The notes: a model not told the origin generated them from the sequence alone. Shown: positions 25,130-34,512, counted from the stretch's first letter. The stretch is 64,000 nt of DNA from Streptomyces sp. Ncost-T10-10d (GCF_900091955.1 NZ_FMDF01000107.1:123321-187320); one strand, 5' to 3'. Made by a program: numbers and translations.

Positions 25130-25762
25130 ATGGCAGCACGGAGAACGAGCGAGACGCTGCTGGCCCGGGCGCTCAGCGAGACACCGCCGTCCGACGCGCT
25201 GAGCGAGCAGATCCTCGACGCCGCGCGTGAGCAGTTCATGACCTTCGGGCTGCGCCGCTCGACCGTCGACGACGTCGCCAAACGCGCCAGGGTCTCGCGG
25301 GTCACCGTATACCGGCGGATCGGCAACAAGGACAGCCTGGTCTCGGCCTGTCTGCTGCGCGAGTACCGGCGCTTCGTCGTGGAAGTGGACGACGCGGTTG
25401 CCGCACTGCCCACGACGGAGGACCGGCTCGTCGAGGGTTTCACCGCCGTCCTCGGGCACATTCGTGAACATCCGCTCATCGGTGGTTTGTTGAGGCTGGA
25501 GCCCGAGACCATGCTTCCCTTTCTGACCCTGGAGAGCGGGCCGGCCTTCCTCGCCATCCGTGAGTACCTGGCCGACCGGCTGCGCCATGCCCGGCGTGCG
25601 GAAGGCCGGCCGGTGAGCGATCCGACACCGGTTGCCGAGCTGATGGTGCGGATCACGGTCTCCTTCCTCCTCAACCCCGTCAGCTGTTTCGAGCTCGACG
25701 ACGACGCGCAGGTGCGGGCGTTCGCGCGCCGTTATCTGGTGCCGCTGCTTGCCGCGGGCTAG
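25130..25762 (+). CDS. TetR-family transcriptional regulator
   Basis: This 210-residue repressor-type protein has the TetR DNA-binding domain near residues 22-70: LSEQILDAAREQFMTFGLRR, then the HTH VDDVAKRARVSRVTVYRRIGNKDSLV. The C-terminal helices form the ligand-binding and dimerisation part. The start is the ATG at 25130 after GGGGAGGG; the frame upstream is not family-like. It is convergent with one MpaB-type oxygenase gene and 1.4 kb from a second, and is the obvious candidate regulator of both. The 218 bp upstream holds no gene; only a promoter is expected there. Confidence 0.9.
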   Translation: MAARRTSETLLARALSETPPSDALSEQILDAAREQFMTFGLRRSTVDDVAKRARVSRVTVYRRIGNKDSLVSACLLREYRRFVVEVDDAVAALPTTEDRLVEGFTAVLGHIREHPLIGGLLRLEPETMLPFLTLESGPAFLAIREYLADRLRHARRAEGRPVSDPTPVAELMVRITVSFLLNPVSCFELDDDAQVRAFARRYLVPLLAAG

Positions 25763-25889
25763 GCCGCCCCGTCCGGACCACAGCCGGAACCGGCTGATCA
25801 CACGGCGCTCTGTCCACGCGTATCCCGCGGTCCCGGCGCGCAGTACCGGCGCCGCTTCCGGGTCGACCGCCGAGTGGGTCTCGGCGGCT

Positions 25890-26840
25890 TCACGCGTCCG
25901 TCGTCGGGCGGGCCCTCGGATGATCCGAAAGAATCGTCCCGGAGCCGTCGGTGGTGGGGAAGGGACCCGCCTCGTCGGGCAGGGGCTTCAGAGGACGGCT
26001 GCGCGCCCAGTGCGGACCGAGGTCGTCGAGCCGCCAGCCGAAGGGGTACGAACGAGGCTGCGGGCGCGAGGGCAGCCAGTGCGGCCGGGCCGGCAGCCAC
26101 CGTACGCAACGCGCACGCAGCCGCAGAGCTCCCGCGGCCGACGACCGCACCCAGTGAGGTTGCGGACGGAAGCCCAGCGCCGCGAGCAGCCGCTCGTCCA
26201 GCACCGCGAGTGAGAACCGCGCCACCAGGGGGCGCAACGGCCGCGGATACCAGTCGGCCATGATCCGGAACGTGGCGTTCGCAACCCTTCGGTTGGCCGG
26301 GTCGTACGCGAACATCCGCTCCTCGTACGAGTCGAGGAGCCGCTCGAATCCCTCGTACGACTCGGGAGCCCCCTCGATGCCCATCATCGCCGCCATCTTC
26401 CCTCCGACCTCCGCCAGCGCCTGGACCTCCTGCGTGCAGAGCGGGCGCCAGCCGAACCGGTCGATCCAGCGTTTCGGGCCCACGACCGTCGTCGCGAGGA
26501 CATAGAGGAAGTCCTCGTTCGGGATGTGGTACTTGCCATGGATCCGATTGAGATGACGCGCCGCTGCCCGGCCACGCTCCGAGTCGAAGCCGTCCGCGGC
26601 CATCTCGTACCCGAACAGCACCGTGTCGTCGTACCGCTTCTGCCCGGACCGCTCGAACTCCTGAGTGCGGTCCAGGAGCACGGAGATCCGGGGCACTCCG
26701 TAGTCGCGGAGGAACGCGACGCTCACGCCCTGCCGGTAGTCCCAGGGAAACTCGTACTGCGAGATCAGCCGGAGGATCTCGGCGTAATCGCGCGCGGGAT
26801 CCATCCGGCGGATCTTGCGCAGACGGCTGTAACGGCCCAT
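25890..26840 (-). CDS. MpaB/DUF2236-family heme oxygenase-like protein
   Basis: This 316-residue protein belongs to the DUF2236 family, which includes latex-clearing protein and the mycophenolic-acid cluster enzyme MpaB, b-type heme oxygenases that cleave carbon-carbon double bonds. Visible family blocks are DPARDYAEILRLISQYEFPWDY near residue 14, a LNRIHGKYHIPNEDFLYVLA segment near 97 with the H and NED positions, and VGPKRWIDRFGWRPL near 118. There is no signal peptide. The last 60 or so residues are proline/arginine-rich and unlike the core. It diverges from a second DUF2236 gene across a 290-bp gap and is convergent with a TetR gene. The substrate is unknown. Confidence 0.82.
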   Translation of the reverse strand: MGRYSRLRKIRRMDPARDYAEILRLISQYEFPWDYRQGVSVAFLRDYGVPRISVLLDRTQEFERSGQKRYDDTVLFGYEMAADGFDSERGRAAARHLNRIHGKYHIPNEDFLYVLATTVVGPKRWIDRFGWRPLCTQEVQALAEVGGKMAAMMGIEGAPESYEGFERLLDSYEERMFAYDPANRRVANATFRIMADWYPRPLRPLVARFSLAVLDERLLAALGFRPQPHWVRSSAAGALRLRARCVRWLPARPHWLPSRPQPRSYPFGWRLDDLGPHWARSRPLKPLPDEAGPFPTTDGSGTILSDHPRARPTTDA

Positions 26841-27130
26841 GGTGCGCCCTCCTGTCCGTGTGCCGATTTTGTGCGAGCCCTGCCTCTTTCATCTCCTCTT
26901 TTGATCAACTCCACTTGTTTGCAACGAATCTGACGGTCCATCGCGTGAAAGGAGTCAAAGATACAAATACTATCGACTTGTTTCATCGGTTGCGTCAACA
27001 CCGTCGACGCGCAAGCGCCGAAGAAGGCATCCCGGGGGCCCGTGCGCACCGGCTCGGGAGCAATCGCATACTGGATCACACAAGGGTCGGGCGCCGACCC
27101 GCACGCCCCGCCGACCGCCGGGAGCACCGC
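26841..27130. promoter_or_regulatory. Divergent promoter region between two DUF2236 genes
   Basis: This 290-bp gap is unusually A+T-rich for the window between about 26860 and 27000. The octamer ACTTGTTT occurs at 26913-26920 and again at 26976-26983, exactly 63 bp apart (six helical turns). The second copy lies next to a TACAAATACTATC stretch that could include a -10 box for the rightward gene. This fits a shared regulator, such as the nearby TetR, acting on both promoters. Confidence 0.45.
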
Positions 27131-28048
27131 ATGAACACCGAAGCAGTCAGAGGTGACGCACCCGTCCCGCCGCCGCCCGGCGGTGTGCTCTGGAGCCTCT
27201 CCGGCGACATCCGCGCCCTCCTGATGCTGCCCGCCGCCCTCACTCTCCAGGTCGCCCACCCGGCGGTCGGTGCGGGCGTCGACGAACACTCCGTCTTCCG
27301 TACGGACCCGTGGGGGCGCGGCGAGAGGTCCCTGCGATCGCTCCAGCTATGGGTGTACGGGGGCGAGGCGGCCGCCGAGGAGGGCCGCAGGCTCCGCAAG
27401 CTGCACCGCACCATCCAGGGCACCGACACCCGGGGGCGCCGTTACCATGCGTTGTCCCCGGAGAACTATGCGTGGGTGCACGCCACGGGCTTCCCCGTCT
27501 ACCAGCACGCCGCGCGGTATCTCGTCCGGCCGCTCACCGACGCCCAGGAACGGGCCCTGTACCGGGAGTGGCTCCAGGTGGGCAGGATTCTCGGCATTCA
27601 CGACCGGGACATGCCGCAGACGATCGAGGAGTTCTGGCCGTACTTCCGAAAGGTGCTCGCCGACGAGATCGAGCTGACCGTCGTCGTCGAGGACCTGATC
27701 GCCACCGACCGCCCCGTACCGCCACCGGACCGGGGGCCGCTGCCCGTCCGGCTGCTGCTGAAGGCGCTGTGGCCGGTGCTGCTCCCGCCGCTGGCCCGGT
27801 TCCGCCGCTTCGTCACCATCGGGCTGATGCCGCCGGACGCGCGGGCGGCGATCGGGCTGGATTGGACGGATGCGCAGGAGCGGCAGCTGCGGCGGTTCTG
27901 CGGAGTGGTGCGGCGCGTCGTGCCCGTGCTGCCCGAGCGGCTGCGCTATCTGCCGTACGCGCGCAGGGCACGGGCGGCGCATCGCGAGGCCGTCCGGGGC
28001 GACGGGAGGCTCAGGCAGAAGCCCGGTGCACCAGCTGGGTCGGCGTGA
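27131..28048 (+). CDS. DUF2236 oxygenase-family protein (second copy)
   Basis: This 305-residue member of the MpaB/latex-clearing-protein family is of the common actinobacterial subtype. Features are LSGDIRALLMLPAALTLQVAHPAVGAGVDEHS near residue 23, which carries the AHP motif likely to ligate heme, LRKLHRTIQGTD near 88 and WVHATGFPVYQ near 116, with further conserved histidines. It is the divergent partner of the DUF2236 gene at 25890, but the two are only distantly alike. The ATG at 27131 is used although the frame is open upstream, because that part is the promoter region. The last 38 bp overlap, tail to tail, the end of the LacI regulator gene. Confidence 0.85.
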   Translation: MNTEAVRGDAPVPPPPGGVLWSLSGDIRALLMLPAALTLQVAHPAVGAGVDEHSVFRTDPWGRGERSLRSLQLWVYGGEAAAEEGRRLRKLHRTIQGTDTRGRRYHALSPENYAWVHATGFPVYQHAARYLVRPLTDAQERALYREWLQVGRILGIHDRDMPQTIEEFWPYFRKVLADEIELTVVVEDLIATDRPVPPPDRGPLPVRLLLKALWPVLLPPLARFRRFVTIGLMPPDARAAIGLDWTDAQERQLRRFCGVVRRVVPVLPERLRYLPYARRARAAHREAVRGDGRLRQKPGAPAGSA

Positions 28049-29129
28049 TCACCGATTCGAGCTCGTCACCCTCGCCCTCGCCGTTCAGTCGCCGCATCAG
28101 CATCCGCACCATCAACCTTCCCATTCCCTCGATGTCCTGACGGACCGTCGTCAGTGGGGGCTCGGTGGTCCCCGCTATCGACGCCATGTCGTCGAAGCCG
28201 ACCAGGGCCACCTCCTCCGGCACCCTGCGGCCGCGCTCGCGCAGCACCCGCAGGGCACCCGAGGCCATCAGGTCGTTGGCTGCGAAGACCGCGTCCAGAT
28301 CGGGGTGGTGCCCAAGGAGTTGCGTCATCGCGCGTGCGCCGCCCTCGACGGTGAAGTCGCCTTCCGCGAGCAGTGCCGGATCGCTTTCGGGCAGCACATC
28401 GCGGTAGCCGTCGATCCGGTCGAGTGCCGATGTCTGGTCGCGCGGTCCGGCGATGTGCGCGATCCGCCGACGGCCGAGGGAGACGAGATGGCGTACGGCT
28501 TCGGCTGCGCCGCCCCGATTGTCGCAGTCGACGTAGGGAACGGCCAGTTCGGACGCGGCACCCGGGCGGCCGGGGCGGCCGCCGTAGACCGTGGGCACCC
28601 GGAACCGGCGGATGATGGAAGGGAGCTCGTCGTCCATGTGCAGCGAGAACGCCAGCGCGCCGTCCACATGGCCGCCGGCCAGATAGCGGGCGACCCGGCC
28701 GAAGTCCCCGCTGCCCTCCACCAGGAGCAGTACCAACTGTGCGTCGTACACGTTCAGTTCACGGCTGATGCCGCGGATCTGCTGGGAGAAGAACGGGTCG
28801 GAGAAGATCCGGAACTCCGGCTCGTCGATGATCACGGCGACCGCGCCGTTGCGCCGGGTGACCAGGGTCCGCGCGGCGTGGTTCGGAACGTAGCCGAGCT
28901 CGTCGACCGCCTTGCGCACCTGTTCCACGAGCGGCTTCCGCACCCCCGCCCCGCCGTTCACCACCCGGGAGGCCGTCGCCCGTGAGACCCCGGCGAGGGC
29001 CGCCACGGCTTCCAGTGTGGGGCGGACATCGCGAGGGGAATCGGGGGTCGGACCGGGCAAGGGACGCTCCTCGTACGCGCGGGATCGGGCCGGATACGGC
29101 CTGGGCCGGCCGGACAGCACCGGCGCCAT
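28011..29129 (-). CDS. LacI-family transcriptional regulator
   Basis: This 372-residue sugar-type repressor has its DNA-binding helix-turn-helix near residues 38-60 (TLEAVAALAGVSRATASRVVNG) and the hinge helix RKAVDELGYVPNHAARTL near 71. A periplasmic-binding-protein-like effector domain runs to the end. The leader of about 35 residues before the HTH is longer than usual and basic/proline-rich, so a downstream start is possible. No sugar transporter or hydrolase lies next to it; the adjacent minus-strand gene is a secreted peptidase separated by a terminator. Its 3' end overlaps the DUF2236 gene. Confidence 0.9.
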   Translation of the reverse strand: MAPVLSGRPRPYPARSRAYEERPLPGPTPDSPRDVRPTLEAVAALAGVSRATASRVVNGGAGVRKPLVEQVRKAVDELGYVPNHAARTLVTRRNGAVAVIIDEPEFRIFSDPFFSQQIRGISRELNVYDAQLVLLLVEGSGDFGRVARYLAGGHVDGALAFSLHMDDELPSIIRRFRVPTVYGGRPGRPGAASELAVPYVDCDNRGGAAEAVRHLVSLGRRRIAHIAGPRDQTSALDRIDGYRDVLPESDPALLAEGDFTVEGGARAMTQLLGHHPDLDAVFAANDLMASGALRVLRERGRRVPEEVALVGFDDMASIAGTTEPPLTTVRQDIEGMGRLMVRMLMRRLNGEGEGDELESVITPTQLVHRASA

Positions 29130-29166
29130 CAGCCTAACCGTCCGCCCCGGCCGTCCGCCGGACAGC

Positions 29167-29194
29167 GTCGCCCCGCCGAGGAGAGCGGGGCGAC
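29167..29194 (-). terminator. Hairpin terminator after the M1 peptidase gene
   Basis: A perfect 10-bp stem (GTCGCCCCGC / GCGGGGCGAC) has an eight-base loop. It begins 27 bp beyond the stop of the minus-strand M1 peptidase and lies just upstream of the LacI start, so it separates the two transcripts. Confidence 0.75.
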
Positions 29195-29220
29195 GGTGCC
29201 CGGAGCCGGTCCGCGGACCG

Positions 29221-30723
29221 TCAGCGGTGGTCGTGAATCGTGTTCGTGGCCGCGATCTGCTTCCATGAAGCGGGCTGAGCGGGCTGAGCGGGCTGTGTGG
29301 TCGCGTGCAGGGGGCGCGCCGCGGCCGCCGCCGGCGCCTGAGGACGCGTCGGCTGGTACAGCCAGGTGTCGAAGAAGTCGGCGAGCGGCCGGCCCGAGAC
29401 CCGTTCCGCGTATGTCACGAAGTCCCCCACGCTCGCGTTCCCGTAGGCATGCTCGGCCGGCCAGCCCTTCAACAGCTCGAAGAACGTCTCGTCGCCCACC
29501 TTGTTGCGCAGCGCCTGGATCGCCAGCGCGCCCCGGTCGTAGACGGCCGCGTCGAACTGGTTGTCGGGGCCCGGGTCGCCCGGCTTCACCGTCCAGAAGG
29601 CGTCGTCCGCCGGATGCTGGGCGTAGGTGTAGTCCGCCAGCTCCTGCGCGGTGCCCTCGCCCTCCTTCTCCGACCACAGCCACTGGCTGTAGCGGGCAAA
29701 GCCCTCGTTGATCCAGATGTCCTTCCAGCCCTTGACGGACACGCTGTCGCCGTACCACTGGTGCGCCAGCTCATGGACGACGACCGAGACGTTCGCACCG
29801 TTCGCGAACTGCTTCGGGCTGTAGAAGGGCCTGGTCTGTGTCTCCAGTGCGAACCCGCTCTTCACATTGGGGGAGTAACCGCCGAGCGCGTCGAAGGGAT
29901 ACGGTCCGAAGACCTCCGACAGCCACTCGGCGACCTCGGTGGTCCGTTCGATGCTGGCGCGTGCCGCACCGGCGTTGGCGCCGAGGTCCTTGCTGTACGC
30001 GTTGACGACCGGCAGTCCGTCCGACGTGGTGTCCGTGGTGATGTCGAACCTGCCGATCGCCAGCGTCGTCAGATACGTCGCCTGCGGCTTGCTGGAACGC
30101 CAGTTGAAGCGGGTCCAGCCGAGCTTCGAACTCTGCGACTGGAGCACGCCGTTGCTGATCGCCTGGGTGCCGTCGGGCACGGACACCGAGATGTCGTACG
30201 TGGCCTTGTCCAGCGGGTGGTCATTGCTGGGGAACCACCATACGGCCGAGTCCGGCTCCTGCGCGGCCACCGCGCCGTCCGGGGTACGGGCCCAGGAGGT
30301 CCAGCCGTTGATCTGCAGCTCCGACGGCTTCCCGGCGTATCGCACGACCACCGAGACGGCCTTGCCCCTCGCCAGGGCTGTAGCCGGGGTGATCTCCAGT
30401 TCCTGATCGCCGCTCCTGGCGTAACCGGCCTTCTTGCCGTTCACCCGCACCTCGGAGACGTCCAGCCCGAAGTCGAGGTCGAAGCGGGAGAGTTCCTGGG
30501 TGGTCGTGGCGAGGATCGTCGCCGTGCCCTCCAACAGGTCCGTCGCGGGCTGGTACTTCAGCCGCAGGTCGTAGTGGGAAACGTCGTAGCCGCCATTGCC
30601 ACTGGCCGGGTAATAGGGGTCGCCGATGCCCGGGGCGCCCACGGTGCCTTCGGCGGCCGAGGCCGGGATCGCCAGCAGCAGGGAGGCCGCGAGCGCGCTC
30701 GGGACGATGAATCTGCGGTGCAC
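29221..30723 (-). CDS. Secreted M1-family metallopeptidase
   Basis: This is a 500-residue exported aminopeptidase-like zinc enzyme. The signal peptide spans residues 1-23 (RRFIVPSALAASLLLAIPASA). The zinc motif HELAHQWYG lies near residue 313, with the third ligand in WINEGFARY about 20 residues later. The substrate-gating GAMEN motif is replaced by GFALETQ near 276, as in many bacterial secreted M1 enzymes. The protein is shorter than PepN-type aminopeptidases (about 850) because it lacks the C-terminal ERAP domain. It diverges from a secreted PepX-like peptidase and an M14 carboxypeptidase, suggesting joint extracellular peptide degradation. Confidence 0.93.
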   Translation of the reverse strand: MHRRFIVPSALAASLLLAIPASAAEGTVGAPGIGDPYYPASGNGGYDVSHYDLRLKYQPATDLLEGTATILATTTQELSRFDLDFGLDVSEVRVNGKKAGYARSGDQELEITPATALARGKAVSVVVRYAGKPSELQINGWTSWARTPDGAVAAQEPDSAVWWFPSNDHPLDKATYDISVSVPDGTQAISNGVLQSQSSKLGWTRFNWRSSKPQATYLTTLAIGRFDITTDTTSDGLPVVNAYSKDLGANAGAARASIERTTEVAEWLSEVFGPYPFDALGGYSPNVKSGFALETQTRPFYSPKQFANGANVSVVVHELAHQWYGDSVSVKGWKDIWINEGFARYSQWLWSEKEGEGTAQELADYTYAQHPADDAFWTVKPGDPGPDNQFDAAVYDRGALAIQALRNKVGDETFFELLKGWPAEHAYGNASVGDFVTYAERVSGRPLADFFDTWLYQPTRPQAPAAAAARPLHATTQPAQPAQPASWKQIAATNTIHDHR

Positions 30724-30934
30724 GAATGCTCCAAGTCGTCGAGGCGAATGATCTTTCGAACCGTCACGTCGACACTATTCAGCGACTGTCGCATCAGTCC
30801 TGTCCATGGCCACAGCTGTCACACGATCGCCATTCGGCCGACATGGCACACGGTGAGCGATACGTCATGGGCACGTAATGTTCACCGTTGATCGCCCTCT
30901 GTTGCTCAGGAGTTGACCGGGGTACCTTCCGCCC

Positions 30935-32947
30935 ATGCCGATACGTGCGCGGGGCACCCGCTTGACGTACAGATCGCTGGTGGTGACGGCCGTCGCCGCC
31001 CTGGTGACCGTCCTGCTCTCACCGGCAGGTGCACAGGGCGCCGCACGGCCCCCGGAGAACAGCGCCCAGCAATCCGGACCCCTGGAGAGCAGGCCCGTCC
31101 ACTCGTACGAGAACGCCGTCCGCGAATCCGTCTGGGTCGATACCGGGCTGGACGGCGACGGAAACGGGAAGAGCGACCGCGTCGCCGTCGACATCGTCCG
31201 GCCGCGTGAACCCGCCCGACAGGGCCGGAAGATCCCCGTGATCATGGATGCCAGCCCGTACTACTCCTGCTGCGGCCGCGGCAACGAGAGTCAGCTCAAG
31301 ACGTACGACACCGACGGCCGGCCCGTGCGGTTCCCCCTCTACTACGACAACTACTTCGTGCCGCGCGGCTACGCGTTCGTCGCCGTCGATCTGGCCGGTA
31401 CCAATCGCTCCGACGGCTGTATCGACGTCGGCGGCCGCTCCGATGTGCAGTCCGCCAAGGCCGTCATCGACTGGCTGAACGGTCGCGCCCGCGGTTACAC
31501 CACGCGTACCGGCGGCGACCGCGCCACGGCCGGCTGGTCCAACGGCCGCACCGGAATGATCGGCAAGAGCTATGACGGCACCATCGCCAACGGTGTCGCG
31601 GCGACCGGAGTGGACGGGCTGCGGACCATCGTGCCGATCAGCGCCATCTCCTCCTGGTACGACTACTACTTCGCCCGGGGCGCCCCTCTCTACAACAGCG
31701 GTCCCGACCGGCTCGCCGGCTATGTCGAGAGTCCCGAGGCGCGCGGGCGCTGCGCCGCCGTCCAGCAGCAGCTCGTCGACCAGGCGCCGCGCACCGGCGA
31801 TCTGACGAAGCTGTGGAGCGACCGCGACTACGTGAAGGACGCCCGCAACGTGCGGGCCAGCGTCTTCGCCGTACACGGCATGCAGGACCTCAACGTCCGC
31901 ACCAAACACCTCGGCCAGTGGTGGGACGCGCTCGCGGACCAGGGCGTGGAGCGCAAGATCTGGCTCTCGCAGACCGGACACGTCGACCCGTTCGACTACC
32001 GGCGCGCCGAGTGGGTCGACACCCTGCACCGCTGGTTCGACCACTACCTCCTCGGATACCACAACGGCATCGACCGTGAACCGATGGCCGACATCGAACG
32101 CCATCCCGACCAGTGGTCCACCGACAAGGTCTGGCCGCCCCGCACCACGCACACCACCACCGTGCGCCCCGGCTCCGGCAGTGCGCCCGGCGTCGGCACC
32201 CTCGCCCTGAAGCCCGCCCGCCCCGGAGCCACCGAGACGTTCACCGACGATCCGGCGCAGAGCGAGACGGAATGGGCCGCCGACCTGGACCGGACCACGG
32301 GCGCCAAGGCCGGATTCCGTACCGCGCCGCTCACCCGGGACCTTCGGCTCTCCGGATCGTCCACGGTGACCGTCACCGCCACCCCGACCACACCGACCGC
32401 CCATCTCTCCGCGGTCCTCGTGGACATCGGCCCCGACACCGTCCGCGACTACGGATCGTCCGGCGAAGGCATCACCACCCTCGACGACCGCACCTGCTGG
32501 GGCGCGAGCACGACCGGGGACAGCTCCTGCTTCAAGGACACCCGGGCCGACACGGTCACGGTCGACCGGACCGTCATCAGCCGCGGCTGGGCAGACCTCG
32601 GCACCTACGCCTCCGCCGGACACGGCCGCCCGCTCACCCCGGGCAGGGCCTACACGATCACCATCGATCTGGCGGCCACCGACCATGTCGTCCCGGCCGG
32701 ACACCGGCTCGCCCTGATCGTCGCCGGCACCGACCGGGACCTCATCGACCCGCCGGACTCCGAGCCCACGCTCACCCTCGACCTGGCCCGTACGTCCGCG
32801 AAGCTGCCGTTCGTCGGCGGCGCCGGAGCCTTCGTACGTGCCACCGCGGGTTCCGCACCCGCGACAGCCACCCCCCGCGCAATCCACTCCGAGGGCGTGG
32901 CGCCGCCGCGTCCCGCCCATCGCATCCCGGGAGGCAGCCGCACATGA
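30935..32947 (+). CDS. Secreted Xaa-Pro dipeptidyl-peptidase (CocE/NonD/PepX family)
   Basis: This 670-residue serine exopeptidase releases Xaa-Pro dipeptides from peptide N-termini. A signal sequence covers about residues 1-35 (SLVVTAVAALVTVLLSPAGAQG). The catalytic serine is in GKSYDGTIA near 211, the Asp in VHGMQDLNV near 318, and the His in SQTGHVDPF near 348. The C-terminal jelly-roll domain (from about 400) is typical of PepX/CocE enzymes. It ends with an ATGA overlap into the M14 peptidase gene, so the two are co-translated. The M1 peptidase diverges upstream, giving a three-peptidase secretion block. Confidence 0.92.
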   Translation: MPIRARGTRLTYRSLVVTAVAALVTVLLSPAGAQGAARPPENSAQQSGPLESRPVHSYENAVRESVWVDTGLDGDGNGKSDRVAVDIVRPREPARQGRKIPVIMDASPYYSCCGRGNESQLKTYDTDGRPVRFPLYYDNYFVPRGYAFVAVDLAGTNRSDGCIDVGGRSDVQSAKAVIDWLNGRARGYTTRTGGDRATAGWSNGRTGMIGKSYDGTIANGVAATGVDGLRTIVPISAISSWYDYYFARGAPLYNSGPDRLAGYVESPEARGRCAAVQQQLVDQAPRTGDLTKLWSDRDYVKDARNVRASVFAVHGMQDLNVRTKHLGQWWDALADQGVERKIWLSQTGHVDPFDYRRAEWVDTLHRWFDHYLLGYHNGIDREPMADIERHPDQWSTDKVWPPRTTHTTTVRPGSGSAPGVGTLALKPARPGATETFTDDPAQSETEWAADLDRTTGAKAGFRTAPLTRDLRLSGSSTVTVTATPTTPTAHLSAVLVDIGPDTVRDYGSSGEGITTLDDRTCWGASTTGDSSCFKDTRADTVTVDRTVISRGWADLGTYASAGHGRPLTPGRAYTITIDLAATDHVVPAGHRLALIVAGTDRDLIDPPDSEPTLTLDLARTSAKLPFVGGAGAFVRATAGSAPATATPRAIHSEGVAPPRPAHRIPGGSRT

Positions 32948-34251
32948 CACCCCGTATCCCGACCGCCCATCGGCCCGTCCGCCGCAACCTGATCCTGGCG
33001 GTCGCGGCCGCCGTTCTGGCCGTACCCCTGGTCACCGTGCCCGCCGAGGCCGCGCCCGCCCAGCCCCGTACCGGCTTCGAGATCAGCAACGGGGCTCGCT
33101 GGACCAGCCAGCCGGAGGAACAGTCCTTCCTGGCAACCGTCGACCGGGGCAGCGACCGGGTCTCCGTCGACCGGATCGGCACGACGAAGCAGGGCCGCCC
33201 GCTCCAGCTCGTCCGCATCGGCAACCACCGACCCAGCGCCGACACGATGCTGCTGATCTGCAGCCAGCACGGCAACGAACCGTCCGGCCGCGAAGCGTGT
33301 CTGACGACCATTCGTGATCTGGCCTACGCCCAGGACCGGTCGACCCGCGCCTTCCTCTCCCGTACCAATGTCCTCGTCGTGCCCACCGCCAACCCCGATG
33401 GGCGCGCCGCGAACACCCGCGGCAACTCCGACGGCGTCGACATCAATCGCGACCACATCGCGCTGCAGACCGCCGAGGCCCGTGCCATGGCGGCGGTCAT
33501 CCGCGACCGGAAGCCCGACGTGATCTACGACCTGCACGAGTACGGAGCCACCCCGCCGTACTACGACAAGGACCTCTTCGTCCTGTGGCCGCGGAACCTC
33601 AACGCCTCGGACCGGGTGCACGGTGAATCGCAGACCCTCGCCGAAGGGTATGTACGCCCCACCGCCAAGGAGGCCGGCTACAGCAGCGGCCTCTACGGCA
33701 TCTGGACCGACCCGGTCACCGGCGACCCGATCAAACAGACCGCGGGCGACGGACAGGAGCGCATCCTGCGCAACACCTCAGGTATCAAGCACGCCGTCGG
33801 CCTGCTCATAGAATCCCGTGTCGACGCGCTCACCGACGCCGAGAAGGCCGACCCGGCACTCAACAGCCGACGCCGCGTGAACTCGCAACTTGCCGCACTG
33901 GAAGGCCTGTTCACCTTCACCGATGAACGGCGCGGCCGGATCGAGGCCGCCACCGCCGCATCCCGCGCCGCGGGGTTCAAGGACCGCGGTCCCATCTATC
34001 TCGGCGGCGCCGACAACGAGTCACCCCAAGCCGGCCAGGTCCTTCAGGACCCGCCGTGCGGATACCGGCTCACCAAGGCCCAGTTCGACGACATCAAGGA
34101 CGAACTCGCCCTGCACGGCGTCACCTCCCGGCCCGACGGTGGCGGAGCGTACGTACCGCTGCGGCAGTCGGCCCGGAATCTGATCCCCCTCCTCCTGGAC
34201 GAGCGGGCGACATATCACCTCACAAACGGTCAGGCCGATACCACTTGTTGA
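32944..34251 (+). CDS. Secreted M14-family zinc carboxypeptidase
   Basis: This is a 435-residue exported metallocarboxypeptidase. The signal peptide covers residues 1-37 (NLILAVAAAVLAVPLVTVPAEA). The zinc-binding HxxE pair is in SQHGNEPSGRE near 108, the third ligand is in YDLHEYG near 197, and the substrate-binding arginine/asparagine lie around DINRDH. A conserved IESR segment near 285 supplies the catalytic glutamate. All key residues are present. The ATG at 32944 overlaps the PepX stop. No terminator is obvious after it. It complements the two neighbouring aminopeptidase-type enzymes by trimming from the C-terminus. Confidence 0.9.
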   Translation: MTPRIPTAHRPVRRNLILAVAAAVLAVPLVTVPAEAAPAQPRTGFEISNGARWTSQPEEQSFLATVDRGSDRVSVDRIGTTKQGRPLQLVRIGNHRPSADTMLLICSQHGNEPSGREACLTTIRDLAYAQDRSTRAFLSRTNVLVVPTANPDGRAANTRGNSDGVDINRDHIALQTAEARAMAAVIRDRKPDVIYDLHEYGATPPYYDKDLFVLWPRNLNASDRVHGESQTLAEGYVRPTAKEAGYSSGLYGIWTDPVTGDPIKQTAGDGQERILRNTSGIKHAVGLLIESRVDALTDAEKADPALNSRRRVNSQLAALEGLFTFTDERRGRIEAATAASRAAGFKDRGPIYLGGADNESPQAGQVLQDPPCGYRLTKAQFDDIKDELALHGVTSRPDGGGAYVPLRQSARNLIPLLLDERATYHLTNGQADTTC

Positions 34252-34512
34252 TCCCATGAGATGAGCGGCGCGTGTCATTCTGGCTACGGAGAGCGAAGTC
34301 ACAGCTTCCGTGAAAGGTGCCATTCGTGCCGCAGGACGAACAGAGAACGGGTGGCCGGGGGGATCTGCCGGTGACGGCGGACCTCCCCGGTCCGGTCTCT
34401 CCCCGCCCACCATCCGCGCCCGCACCCGTACCGGCACCTGTACCTGCTCTGCGAACCGTGACCGGCCGGGCTGCTTCGCCCTTCCCGGCAGCCGATTAGG
34501 ATCGGCACCCTG

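Noticed and set aside
25783..25798. CAGCCGG-AA-CCGGCTG dyad between the TetR gene and the convergent DUF2236 gene
   Set aside because: The loop of two bases is too small for a normal terminator and the sequence is G/C-rich by composition; the evidence is insufficient.
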